NCBI GenBank assembly: GCA_947178045.1
Contig: CAMWWR010000161.1
Span: 1-5,330 of the forward strand
Length of the DNA: 5,330 bases
From: an uncultured Clostridia bacterium
Lineage (GTDB): Bacteria; Bacillota; Clostridia; Lachnospirales; Lachnospiraceae
Reading direction: 5' to 3'
Shown here: positions 1 to 5,190 of the stretch, piece after piece
How positions within the stretch are numbered: the stretch's first letter is position 1
Layout: each line of letters opens with the position of its first letter
Notes under the pieces: generated by a model
What the model saw: the letters and a program-made list of their open reading frames with translations, nothing else
Told to the model about the DNA's origin: nothing
Databases searched by the model: none
Made by a program: the position numbers and the translations under genes

Positions 1-50
1 ACATTATTGGGAATTATTTTGAATCATTTTAAATTATTTCAAATTGTTTC
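1..50. repeat. AT-rich tandem repeat with 10-bp period
   Basis: Four consecutive 10-mers at 11-20, 21-30, 31-40 and 41-50 fit RAATTATTTY (GAATTATTTT, GAATCATTTT, AAATTATTTC, AAATTGTTTC). Positions 1-10 keep the ATTATT core in the same phase. The period is close to one helical turn, so the A/T tracts lie on one DNA face, which favours bending or cooperative protein binding. The array ends about 30 bp before the first gene's start codon, a promoter-region position. It may extend upstream of the window. No convincing -35/-10 pair was found in it. Confidence 0.6.
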
Positions 51-82
51 GAGGACATTGGTTGGATTTGCAGGAGGAAAAA

Positions 83-634
83 ATGGACTACAAAAATTTA
101 ATCGGACAGCTGCTTTCTGCGGATGAGCAAAATGAGCTGAGGGCTTCGGCCCGGCTGCTGGAAAGCGGGGACTATTCTGCATTTTATGAGAAGAATGCGG
201 ATATTGTAAAAAGCATTCTGTTTCTTGAAGATTCGGACGAATTTCTGGATTTTGCGGAAGAGGATGAGCTGGATATGGAGTGCTTCTGCTTTGCTTTTCT
301 GTGCGACAGGAAATATGGCTTCCAGGCCGGAGGATATGAGGAGGATTTGACCGACCGGCTGACTGCTTTTTTTTGTGAAAAGGAATTCGGATATCCGGAG
401 ATTCTGGAGATCATTGGCCGGGAAAAAATATACACGGACTGCGCCGACCGCGATAATTTCCGCAAATCAATGGAGGAGATCGACCGGGTGCTTGACGCGC
501 ATGGATTAAAGGTGGTCGTGTTTGAGGATTGTGTTTACTGTGAATGCGAATACACGGTATTAATCCTGGAAAAATCCCTTGCAGAGGGCATCCGCGACTC
601 ATGGGAAAGCGATAATTTTTCCGTTTCTTTGTAG
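83..634 (+). CDS. Hypothetical acidic, cysteine-rich protein (183 aa), possibly DUF6630-like
   Basis: I do not recognise this gene with certainty. The ATG at 83 is chosen because AGGAGG at 72-77 sits 5 nt upstream; the TTG at 44 in the same frame has no comparable site. The 183-aa product has no signal peptide or membrane segment, so it is probably cytoplasmic. It is strongly acidic, with a Glu/Asp cluster around residues 49-65, and has eight cysteines (67, 69, 74, 98, 120, 150, 153, 155), the last three as CVYCEC. The order of elements (helical N-terminus, acidic stretch, a central 'CDRKYGF...EEDLTDRL' segment, then 'LDAHGLKVVVFED' followed by a beta-strand-like 'YTVLIL') recalls DUF6630-type proteins from memory, but this is weak. 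The HD-domain gene follows on the same strand after 130 nt, so co-transcription is possible but not shown. Confidence 0.75.
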   Translation: MDYKNLIGQLLSADEQNELRASARLLESGDYSAFYEKNADIVKSILFLEDSDEFLDFAEEDELDMECFCFAFLCDRKYGFQAGGYEEDLTDRLTAFFCEKEFGYPEILEIIGREKIYTDCADRDNFRKSMEEIDRVLDAHGLKVVVFEDCVYCECEYTVLILEKSLAEGIRDSWESDNFSVSL

Positions 635-764
635 GAAAAAAGCAGATGGAAGCGTTTCCCATGCCGGATTTGCGCCGCGAAGAGGCATATTCCTCCGCAG
701 ATCCGTAAGCCCTTGTAAGGAGCTTTGTATCTTAGAGTTTCCGAAAGAGGAGGTATATCGGACT

Positions 765-1457
765 ATGAACCGTGAAAAAATCACACCGATACCGGAGACA
801 GAGGAAAAATACGCCGCCATGTTCCGGGTCGTGGAAGGGATGCTTGAGGAATATGACAGGACAGGAGGAAAGCGGCGCAACCGGATACGCTACAGCCGGA
901 TGGATCACACCCGGAGAGTGTACAGCTGGATGCGGAAGCTCTATGAGGCGTACCCGGAAAAGGAAAAGCTGGACGCGGATTCTCTGAGGATCGCGACGAT
1001 TTTTCACGACTGCGGCTACAGCATTCTGTCGGGCGAGGCGGCCGGAGGAAACCCTCCCGGAGAGAAGCATGCCGCGGCAGGGGCCAGGCTCTGTCGGGAA
1101 TACCTTGAGAAGGAGGGATATCCGCGGGAGCAGATCGATTTTGTATGCCGGCTGATCGCGGAGCATTCCAATAAAAACTGCCTGCAGGACGATATCCCGG
1201 CGGAGCTTGTGCTTTTGCTGGAGGCCGACCTGCTGGATGACACCGGTTTGCAGGGAATTGTCGTCGATATCTGGATGGAGGCGGCGGACGAGAACGCCAC
1301 CTTCGAATCCATTCTGGAGCATATCCGGCGTTATACGCTGAAGCTGATGCGGGAAAATCCGATGCGCACCGCGAAGGCGAGGGAAATATGGGAGGAAAAG
1401 CGCCGGCTGACGGAGCAGTTTGTTGAGAAGTATGCTGCCGATCTGAGGATGTTGTAG
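765..1457 (+). CDS. HD-domain phosphohydrolase (230 aa)
   Basis: A predicted cytoplasmic metal-dependent phosphohydrolase of the HD superfamily. Metal-ligand candidates are visible in the expected order: His48 (MDHTRRVY), the His81-Asp82 doublet (IFHDCGY), His102 (GEKHAAAG), His134 (AEHSN) and Asp155 in EADLLDDTGLQGI. That last motif resembles the DADxLDxxGAxGI signature of YpgQ/YedJ-type nucleotide hydrolases, so a small nucleotide substrate is plausible; this is inference. The first 40 residues and the region after about 190 are charged helical extensions. The ATG at 765 is chosen because AGAGGAGG at 746-753 lies 11 nt upstream and the HD core begins soon after; earlier in-frame starts would overlap the upstream gene and lack an SD. 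The gene ends just before a palindromic hairpin that could terminate it. The substrate is not deducible from the neighbours. Confidence 0.88.
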   Translation: MNREKITPIPETEEKYAAMFRVVEGMLEEYDRTGGKRRNRIRYSRMDHTRRVYSWMRKLYEAYPEKEKLDADSLRIATIFHDCGYSILSGEAAGGNPPGEKHAAAGARLCREYLEKEGYPREQIDFVCRLIAEHSNKNCLQDDIPAELVLLLEADLLDDTGLQGIVVDIWMEAADENATFESILEHIRRYTLKLMRENPMRTAKAREIWEEKRRLTEQFVEKYAADLRML

Positions 1458-1466
1458 GAAATATTT

Positions 1467-1500
1467 TAAGGAAACGCTGATTTAATCAGCGCTTTCTTTA
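1467..1500 (+). repeat. Palindromic repeat, copy 1; possible terminator of the HD gene
   Basis: This hairpin begins 10 nt after the HD gene's stop codon. CGCTGAT at 1475-1481 pairs with ATCAGCG at 1485-1491 around a 3-nt loop. With one bulged C (1492) the stem continues as AAGGAAA (1468-1474) against TTTCTTT (1493-1499). Positions 1467-1498 match copy 3 at 5158-5189 in 28 of 32 bases, in the same orientation. The 3' side is T-rich (CTTTCTTTAT) but lacks a clean U-run, so termination is possible rather than certain. Confidence 0.75.
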
Positions 1501-1562
1501 TATGCTCCCTTCCGGGCAGACAAGTGAAAGAATAAAAACTTGTCGCTTGGGAGGGAGCATAT
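1500..1562 (+). other. 63-nt long near-perfect RNA hairpin
   Basis: The outer arm ATATGCTCCCT (1500-1510) is perfectly complementary to AGGGAGCATAT (1552-1562). The stem continues through 1511-1517 against 1545-1551 and, after a single bulged A (1518), GACAAGT (1519-1525) against ACTTGTC (1538-1544). That gives 25 pairs around a 12-nt purine-rich loop (1526-1537). Three of the pairs are G·U when read as plus-strand RNA, while the minus strand would have A·C mismatches there, so the plus-strand transcript is the better folder. The 3' arm carries an SD-like GGGAGGGAG (1549-1557) eight nt before an ATG at 1566, so folding would mask it. It could instead be a terminator stem or a miniature mobile element. 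Confidence 0.7.
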
Positions 1563-1565
1563 TTT

Positions 1566-1637
1566 ATGTCCAAAAGAAATTTTTCGAAGGATTTTTGTTT
1601 TTTCTGCAATGAACGGCAAATTATGTTGTGTATATAG
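1566..1637 (+). CDS. Candidate 23-aa leader peptide upstream of the sigma gene
   Basis: An ATG eight nt after the strong SD-like GGGAGGGAG (1549-1557) opens 23 codons ending in TAG at 1635-1637. The peptide starts MSKRNFSKDFCFFCNERQ and ends IMLCI; it is basic at the front and has a CFFC (CxxC) motif amid phenylalanines. It is in the same frame as the downstream sigma gene, separated from that gene's GTG by 36 nt, and its SD lies in the 3' arm of the hairpin at 1500-1562. These features would suit a regulatory leader, but nothing shows that it is translated. The T-rich codons could be non-coding AT-rich spacer, so confidence is low. Confidence 0.25.
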   Translation: MSKRNFSKDFCFFCNERQIMLCI

Positions 1638-1660
1638 GTGAAAGGCCTTTACGCAGCAGG

Positions 1661-1668
1661 AAAGGAGG
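1661..1668 (+). promoter_or_regulatory. Shine-Dalgarno site that fixes the sigma factor start
   Basis: AAAGGAGG lies 5 nt before the GTG at 1674. The alternative in-frame GTG at 1638 has no SD and directly abuts an in-frame TAG, so 1674 is preferred. Confidence 0.85.
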
Positions 1669-1673
1669 ACGCA

Positions 1674-2234
1674 GTGAAGGACGATGAAATCATTGATCTG
1701 TATTGGGAGCGGAAAGAAACTGCTATAGCTGCAACGGCAGAAAAGTACGGCAAATACTGTCATTCCATTTCCTACAACATTCTGCATGATAATGAGGACG
1801 CGGAGGAATGTGTCAACGATACCTGGCTGGGAGCATGGAAATCCATGCCGCCGCAACGCCCGGAGCGTTTGTCTGCCTACCTTGGTAAAATCACACGCAA
1901 CCTTTCGCTTAACCAGCTCAAACAGTACGCCGCCGAAAAACGCGGGCTTGGACAGGCGGAAGCTGCATTGTCGGAGCTGGAAGATTGCATCCCGGCTGAA
2001 ACGGGCGTGGAGCAGGCGATTGATGAAATGGTTCTGGCAGAATCCATCAATCAGTTTCTTCGGGAGCAGCCCGAACAGAAACGCAATATCTTCATTCGCC
2101 GTTACTGGTATCTCTGCCCGATACGGGATATCGCTGAAAATTACGGTATGAGCGAAAGTAAAGTTACGTCCTTGCTTTTTCGCATGCGGAACAAATTAAA
2201 AGCACACCTTGAAAAGGAGGGTATCGCGCTGTGA
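1674..2234 (+). CDS. ECF-type RNA polymerase sigma factor (186 aa)
   Basis: A sigma-70 family protein of extracytoplasmic-function size that should direct RNA polymerase to a small stress or envelope regulon. Region 2 covers roughly residues 24-92: YCHSISYNILHDNEDAEECV is the core-binding helix, followed by NDTWLGAWKSMPP and the basic -10-recognition part around LGKITRNLSLNQLKQY. Region 4 covers roughly 125-180, with a helix-turn-helix at CPIRDIAENYGMSESKVTSL followed by the basic RMRNKLKAHL. Sigma regions 1 and 3 are absent, as expected for ECF factors. The GTG start at 1674 gives the usual short KDDEIIDLYWER N-terminus. The stop overlaps the next gene's start in GTGA (2231-2234), indicating translational coupling with the putative anti-sigma factor. 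ECF factors of this kind often autoregulate, but no convincing ECF promoter was found upstream. Confidence 0.93.
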   Translation: MKDDEIIDLYWERKETAIAATAEKYGKYCHSISYNILHDNEDAEECVNDTWLGAWKSMPPQRPERLSAYLGKITRNLSLNQLKQYAAEKRGLGQAEAALSELEDCIPAETGVEQAIDEMVLAESINQFLREQPEQKRNIFIRRYWYLCPIRDIAENYGMSESKVTSLLFRMRNKLKAHLEKEGIAL

Positions 2235-2983
2235 AAAACGAAAAGCTTCTTAATGCGATCGGAAAAATTGATGACGATCTTATCTTCGGCGCAGTCAATG
2301 ACACAAAAGCAAAGAAAAAGAATACCTGGCTTATATGGGGAGCTGCTGCCGCCTGCCTGTGCCTGGCCGTTGCAGGGGCCGCTGTATGGAGCAGCAGATC
2401 CGGAGCGCCCGATGATATTGCGGGGATGGAGGGCGACGCCGGCGGAAATGTGCCCGTATCAGACGGCGTATGGCCGGAGGGTGTTGATCCCGTTGTGGCC
2501 AGTGTAGCGGTGATCCCGGCAGAGGAGAGCTTGCTGGATGTGGCCGATGCAACCTGTGTTTCCATCGACGAGAAGGACGCAAGGAATATAGAGCGCCTGG
2601 GCGACTATCTGCCGGATACACTGCCGGAGGGCTGTCGGTATGGTACTGCAGGCTATTATGAAACTACGATGAAAGACGGAACAAAGTACCGCATGATACG
2701 GGTGACCTATGAGAGCGGGCAGCGGGCGGTTCCTGCCCATGGACCGGAAAATTCAGAGGCAGCGTCTGAAATTACCGGAAGTACAGACTTTCTCTGGATG
2801 GTATGGGAGCATTGTCCGGATACCGACCTGCCGGTTTATCAGCCGGAGGAAGTGACATCCCAGCTTCTGGAGCAAATGGCCGGAGGTGTGTTTTACATTG
2901 ACTATGGCGGCGTTTATGTCGGAATATGCCAGGAGGAAATCAGCACGGAGGAACTGATGAACGTCATTCGCTCGAAGCACTGA
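2231..2983 (+). CDS. Membrane-anchored putative anti-sigma factor (250 aa)
   Basis: Probably a single-pass membrane protein that holds the upstream sigma factor inactive until an extracellular signal is sensed. The cytoplasmic N-terminus (about residues 1-30, MKNEKLLNAIGKIDDDLIFG) is short and ends in a KAKKKN basic patch. A hydrophobic helix spans about 32-53. The outer part has a low-complexity Gly/Pro/Val linker (about 55-95) and then a folded C-terminal region with YYETTMKDGTKYRMIRVTYE, FLWMVWEHCPDTDLPVY and a final YIDYGGVYVG...STEELMNVI, resembling DUF4367-like C-termini. The HxxxCxxC zinc motif of classical anti-sigma domains is absent, so function is inferred mainly from the coupled position. 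The GTG start at 2231 has AGGAGG at 2215-2220, ten nt upstream. The reading frame ends within a degenerate copy of the palindromic repeat. Confidence 0.82.
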   Translation: MKNEKLLNAIGKIDDDLIFGAVNDTKAKKKNTWLIWGAAAACLCLAVAGAAVWSSRSGAPDDIAGMEGDAGGNVPVSDGVWPEGVDPVVASVAVIPAEESLLDVADATCVSIDEKDARNIERLGDYLPDTLPEGCRYGTAGYYETTMKDGTKYRMIRVTYESGQRAVPAHGPENSEAASEITGSTDFLWMVWEHCPDTDLPVYQPEEVTSQLLEQMAGGVFYIDYGGVYVGICQEEISTEELMNVIRSKH

Positions 2984-3010
2984 TAAACACTGATTAAAGC
3001 GCTTCCTTAA
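2974..3010 (+). repeat. Palindromic repeat, copy 2 (degenerate), overlapping the anti-sigma stop
   Basis: AGCGCTTCCTTAA at 2998-3010 is identical to the right arm of copy 3 (5179-5191), preceded by a CACTGATT remnant of the centre with a few bases lost. It can still fold: GAAGCAC (2974-2980) pairs with GCGCTTC (2999-3005) with one A·C mismatch, so the stem covers the last codons and the TGA at 2981-2983. It could serve as an end-of-transcript structure for the sigma/anti-sigma operon. Confidence 0.6.
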
Positions 3011-3027
3011 TGCAAAAATCCAACCAA

Positions 3028-3049
3028 AAAACGCTTTCATCGGCGTTTT
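3028..3049 (-). terminator. Rho-independent terminator between convergent genes
   Basis: AAAACGC (3028-3034) is complementary to GCGTTTT (3043-3049) around an 8-nt loop. In minus-strand RNA the stem ends in a run of six U (complement of 3026-3031), placing a terminator just after the stop codon of the minus-strand gene. In plus-strand RNA the U-run is only four long, so it may also help end the sigma/anti-sigma transcript, less strongly. Confidence 0.75.
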
Positions 3050-3050
3050 C

Positions 3051-3653
3051 CTAATCCGCCCTTACCGTGACAACGCATTCAAAGGTTTTTCCGCGGACCG
3101 TTGCGGACACGACAGTCGAACCGGGACCGACGGCACGGACGCGTCCGAAGGAGGAGACGACGGCCACGTTTTTGTCCCGGCTTTTCCAGCGTACGCCGAA
3201 CGGCAGCAGGCCGAGCCCGCGGATGTAAAGCCTTTTGTGTTCTCCCATGCCGAGTGTCAGCCGGGTGTGGGAGAGCTGTGCGACCTGCACCATGCAGCGG
3301 ATCTTTTTTCCGTTCCGGTTCCGGATCGTCGCGGTGATGATTGTCTGCCCGGGCTTCCATGCGCGGACGACGCCGTTCTGCGTGACGGAGGCGACAATGG
3401 AGCGGGAGCTTGTGTACTCCGTCTGCAGCAGCATACCGTTGATCTGCAGGCTATAGCAGTCGCCGGGTGCGAGCAGAAGGTAGGAATTTGAAAAATGCAG
3501 GGCGAACGGGAGCAGAATGCGGCTCCGGTAAAACAGAACATTTCCCTGACCGACCAGTAAAAGAAGCAGCAATACCAGAGAAAGCCGCAGGCATCCATAT
3601 ATTCTGCGGCTTTTTCTGCGCTTTCCGACCCGGAATTTATTACGCTTTTTCAT
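3051..3653 (-). CDS. Membrane-anchored protein with two Ig-like (BIG2-type) repeats (200 aa)
   Basis: A small surface protein. The N-terminus is very basic (MKKRNKFRVGKRRKSRR), followed by a hydrophobic helix at about 21-35 (CLRLSLVLLLLLLVG), consistent with an uncleaved anchor or signal peptide. Two beta-rich repeats follow. Repeat 1 (about 58-125) has TSSRSIVASVTQNGVVRAWK then PGQTIITATI; repeat 2 (about 128-198) has WKSRDKNVAVVSSFGRVRAV then GPGSTVVSATVRG. This '(S)xxxxVAxVxxxGxVxAxxPGxTxIxAT' pattern is the bacterial Ig-like group 2 signature, usually found in surface or adhesion proteins. No catalytic domain or sortase motif is present. The start (CAT at 3651-3653) has AAGGGAGG (complement of 3659-3666) 5 nt upstream. 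The gene is divergent from the carboxypeptidase gene. Its ligand and role are unknown. Confidence 0.82.
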   Translation of the reverse strand: MKKRNKFRVGKRRKSRRIYGCLRLSLVLLLLLLVGQGNVLFYRSRILLPFALHFSNSYLLLAPGDCYSLQINGMLLQTEYTSSRSIVASVTQNGVVRAWKPGQTIITATIRNRNGKKIRCMVQVAQLSHTRLTLGMGEHKRLYIRGLGLLPFGVRWKSRDKNVAVVSSFGRVRAVGPGSTVVSATVRGKTFECVVTVRAD

Positions 3654-3697
3654 GAATGCCTCCCTTCATGGCCGATAATGCCGTATACAGAGATGTG

Positions 3698-3726
3698 CCG
3701 ACAGAGCGGGCGGCCATAACTATATT
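3698..3726 (+). promoter_or_regulatory. Candidate sigma-A promoter for the carboxypeptidase gene
   Basis: CCGACA (3698-3703), a 17-bp spacer, then TATATT (3721-3726) match the TTGACA/TATAAT consensus in 4 of 6 and 5 of 6 positions. It would give a leader of roughly 110 nt before the ATG at 3844. The site lies in the 190-bp divergent region, where no other good pair was found for either gene. That region also holds an inverted repeat, ATGGCCG (3668-3674) and CGGCCAT (3711-3717), of unknown meaning. Confidence 0.3.
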
Positions 3727-3843
3727 ATGCAGGAGGACGGCAGAAGGTGCCGCGAGAAATCAAAGCTTTTCCAAACGAAACAGCATAAAAAGCCGGCCCG
3801 GCCCGTAAAATATACGGAAAGAATTGATTGAGGTACAAGTATA

Positions 3844-5013
3844 ATGAAACGGAAACGTATTCTTGCCGGCGTCTGTATCTTGGCCGTCCTTTTCGGACTG
3901 CTCCCGGCAAAACGTGCGGCGGCGGAGGAGCCCTCGCTTTCCAGCGAGGCCGTCGTGCTGATGGAGGGCTCCACCGGGCAGGTGCTGTACGAGAAGGAGG
4001 CTACAAAGCAGCTGCGGCCTGCCAGCATCACAAAGATCATGACCCTGCTGCTCATTTTCGAGGCGATCTCGGACGGCAGGATCAGTCTGACCGATCAGGT
4101 GAGCGTCAGTGAGCATGCGGCGTCGATGGGCGGCTCCCAGGTGTTTCTGGAGCCGAACGAAATGCAGGACGTCAACACGATGATCAAGTGCATCAGCATC
4201 GCGAGTGCCAACGACGCGAGCGTCGCGATGGCGGAATTTATCGCCGGGACGGAGGAGGCCTTTGTCGAGCGGATGAATGCGCGCGCAAAGGAGCTCGGAA
4301 TGGAGCACACGCATTTCGTCAACTGCTACGGGCTCGACACGGACGGGCATTATTCGTGTGCGCTCGACGTCGCGCTGATGTCGCGGGAGCTGATCATGAA
4401 TCATCCGGAGATCAGCAATTATTCCACGGTGTGGATGGATACCTTTGTACATACGACCAGCAAGGGAAAGACCGAATTCGGGCTGACAAACACGAATAAG
4501 CTGATCAAATCCTACCAGGGCATCACAGGCTTAAAGACGGGCTCCACAGGACTTGCAAAATACTGTCTGTCCGCGACGGCCAGACGCGGTGACATGGACC
4601 TGATCGCGGTTGTCATGGCGGCCCCGGACACAAAAACGCGGTTTAAGGAGGCGGCCGAGGTGCTGAATTACGGCTTTGCCAATTTTCAGCTGTACCGAAA
4701 CGATTTTTCCGGGATAACGATCGACAGCGTACCGGTGAAGCAAGGTGTGGAGAAGGAGATCGCGCTCGTTCCGGCGGAGCCGTTTGCCTATCTGTGCAGC
4801 AGCGGGCTGAACAAGGAAAAAATCGAGATGAAGCTCGAGTATGAAGAGAGTATTACCGCGCCGTTCGACGCCGCGTTTCCGGCCGGGAGGGCAGTTTTTA
4901 CCTGCGAGGGGAAGGAGCTCGGCAGTGTGCCGCTGGTGACCGTATCCGGCGTGGAGAAGGCGAGCTATTCCGATTCGCTCAGAGAGGTGTGGGAGAAATA
5001 TTTTGTGCGCTAG
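3844..5013 (+). CDS. dacF: Serine-type D-Ala-D-Ala carboxypeptidase (DacF/PBP5-like, 389 aa)
   Basis: A low-molecular-mass penicillin-binding protein that removes the terminal D-Ala from peptidoglycan pentapeptides outside the cell. A signal peptide (KRKR, hydrophobic core to about residue 20, AKRAAA) is probably cleaved after about Ala27. The three active-site motifs of the SxxK acyltransferase (peptidase S11) family are intact: Ser61-Ile-Thr-Lys64, Ser121-Ala-Asn123 and Lys231-Thr-Gly233. The transpeptidase-like domain runs to about 275, followed by a PBP5 C-terminal beta domain (about 283-373) and a short tail ending YSDSLREVWEKYFVR that may contact the membrane. Length is normal for the family. 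The ATG at 3844 has only a weak GAGG (3830-3833) ten nt upstream, but no other start includes the signal peptide. It lies directly upstream of scpA, a recurrent arrangement. The family call is firm; the symbol dacF rather than another dac paralogue is less so. Confidence 0.93.
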   Translation: MKRKRILAGVCILAVLFGLLPAKRAAAEEPSLSSEAVVLMEGSTGQVLYEKEATKQLRPASITKIMTLLLIFEAISDGRISLTDQVSVSEHAASMGGSQVFLEPNEMQDVNTMIKCISIASANDASVAMAEFIAGTEEAFVERMNARAKELGMEHTHFVNCYGLDTDGHYSCALDVALMSRELIMNHPEISNYSTVWMDTFVHTTSKGKTEFGLTNTNKLIKSYQGITGLKTGSTGLAKYCLSATARRGDMDLIAVVMAAPDTKTRFKEAAEVLNYGFANFQLYRNDFSGITIDSVPVKQGVEKEIALVPAEPFAYLCSSGLNKEKIEMKLEYEESITAPFDAAFPAGRAVFTCEGKELGSVPLVTVSGVEKASYSDSLREVWEKYFVR

Positions 5014-5082
5014 CCGCCATTCGATGTCAGAGGAAGAAATCGGATTGAGAAATCCGGCGGGCTGTGCAGCCGGTGCGCACGA
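5014..5082. other. Spacer after the carboxypeptidase gene
   Basis: This stretch between the dacF-like stop and the 22-bp repeats holds a small hairpin, CGGATT (5041-5046) and AATCCG (5051-5056) around a GAGA loop, and a GC-rich segment GGCTGTGCAGCC (5060-5071) that can fold. Neither is followed by a T-run, so no clear rho-independent terminator is seen for the carboxypeptidase gene. Confidence 0.4.
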
Positions 5083-5147
5083 CAAACTTCAAATTCCCTG
5101 ATAGCAAGCTTTAAATTCCTTGACAGCAAACTTTAAAATCGGTATAG
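5083..5147 (+). repeat. Three tandem 22-bp repeats in the scpA promoter region
   Basis: Units at 5083-5104, 5105-5126 and 5127-5147 fit CAARCTTYAAATTCCYTGAYAG, the third diverging in its second half and one base shorter. The period is about two helical turns. The -35 TTGACA is the tail of unit 2 and the -10 TATAGT begins in the tail of unit 3, so both promoter elements occupy equivalent places in successive units. The repeats could bind a regulator in phase, or could be a local duplication that created the promoter. Confidence 0.7.
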
Positions 5148-5148
5148 T
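5120..5148 (+). promoter_or_regulatory. Near-consensus sigma-A promoter for scpA
   Basis: TTGACA (5120-5125) matches the -35 consensus perfectly; a 17-bp spacer is followed by TATAGT (5143-5148), 5 of 6 to the -10 consensus. Initiation would be expected at about 5154-5156, leaving a leader of about 80 nt. This implies that scpA need not rely on read-through from the carboxypeptidase gene. Confidence 0.8.
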
Positions 5149-5157
5149 TAAGGAAAC

Positions 5158-5190
5158 TAAGGAAGCGATGATTGAATCAGCGCTTCCTTA
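5158..5190 (+). repeat. Palindromic repeat, copy 3, at the 5' end of the scpA leader
   Basis: TAAGGAAGCG (5158-5167) is a perfect inverted repeat of CGCTTCCTTA (5181-5190). After one A·G mismatch, TGAT (5169-5172) pairs with ATCA (5176-5179), giving a 14-bp stem with a 3-nt loop. This is the best preserved of three copies. Given the upstream promoter, the stem would begin only a few nt from the RNA 5' end, where it might stabilise the message or act as an early attenuator; it has no U-run. Confidence 0.8.

Noticed and set aside
649..660. GGAAGCGTTTCC as a fourth palindrome copy
   Set aside because: Only the GGAAGCG heptamer matches and the central TGATTNAATCA is missing.
707..725. AAGCCCTT/AAGGAGCTT as a terminator after the first gene
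   Set aside because: The loop would be only two nt and the following T-stretch is interrupted; not convincing.
732..1322. 196-codon minus-strand open frame opposite the HD-domain gene
   Set aside because: Shadow of a GC-rich coding frame on the plus strand; no recognisable motifs.
1610..1634. TGAAC (1610-1614) and GTATA (1630-1634) as an ECF-type autoregulatory promoter for the sigma gene
   Set aside because: The motif halves are suggestive, but the spacing is about three bases shorter than the usual TGAAAC-N16-CGTA arrangement.
3747..3788. 13-codon GTG ORF ten nt after AGGAGG (3731-3736)
   Set aside because: Too short to judge, and spacing alone is weak support; the purine-rich stretch may be chance.
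3727..3831. 34-codon ORF ahead of the carboxypeptidase gene
   Set aside because: No SD precedes its ATG, which overlaps the candidate -10, and the peptide is a low-information basic sequence.
3840..3845. Perfect TATAAT overlapping the carboxypeptidase start codon
   Set aside because: No -35 at suitable distance, and a start after it would lose the signal peptide and the SxxK motif region has no nearby alternative start.
4531..5085. Long minus-strand open frames opposite the carboxypeptidase gene
   Set aside because: They are complements of a conserved, motif-complete coding sequence, with no SD and no recognisable domain.
5024..5101. 25-codon ATG ORF between the carboxypeptidase gene and scpA
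   Set aside because: No SD, runs into the 22-bp repeats and has no recognisable content.
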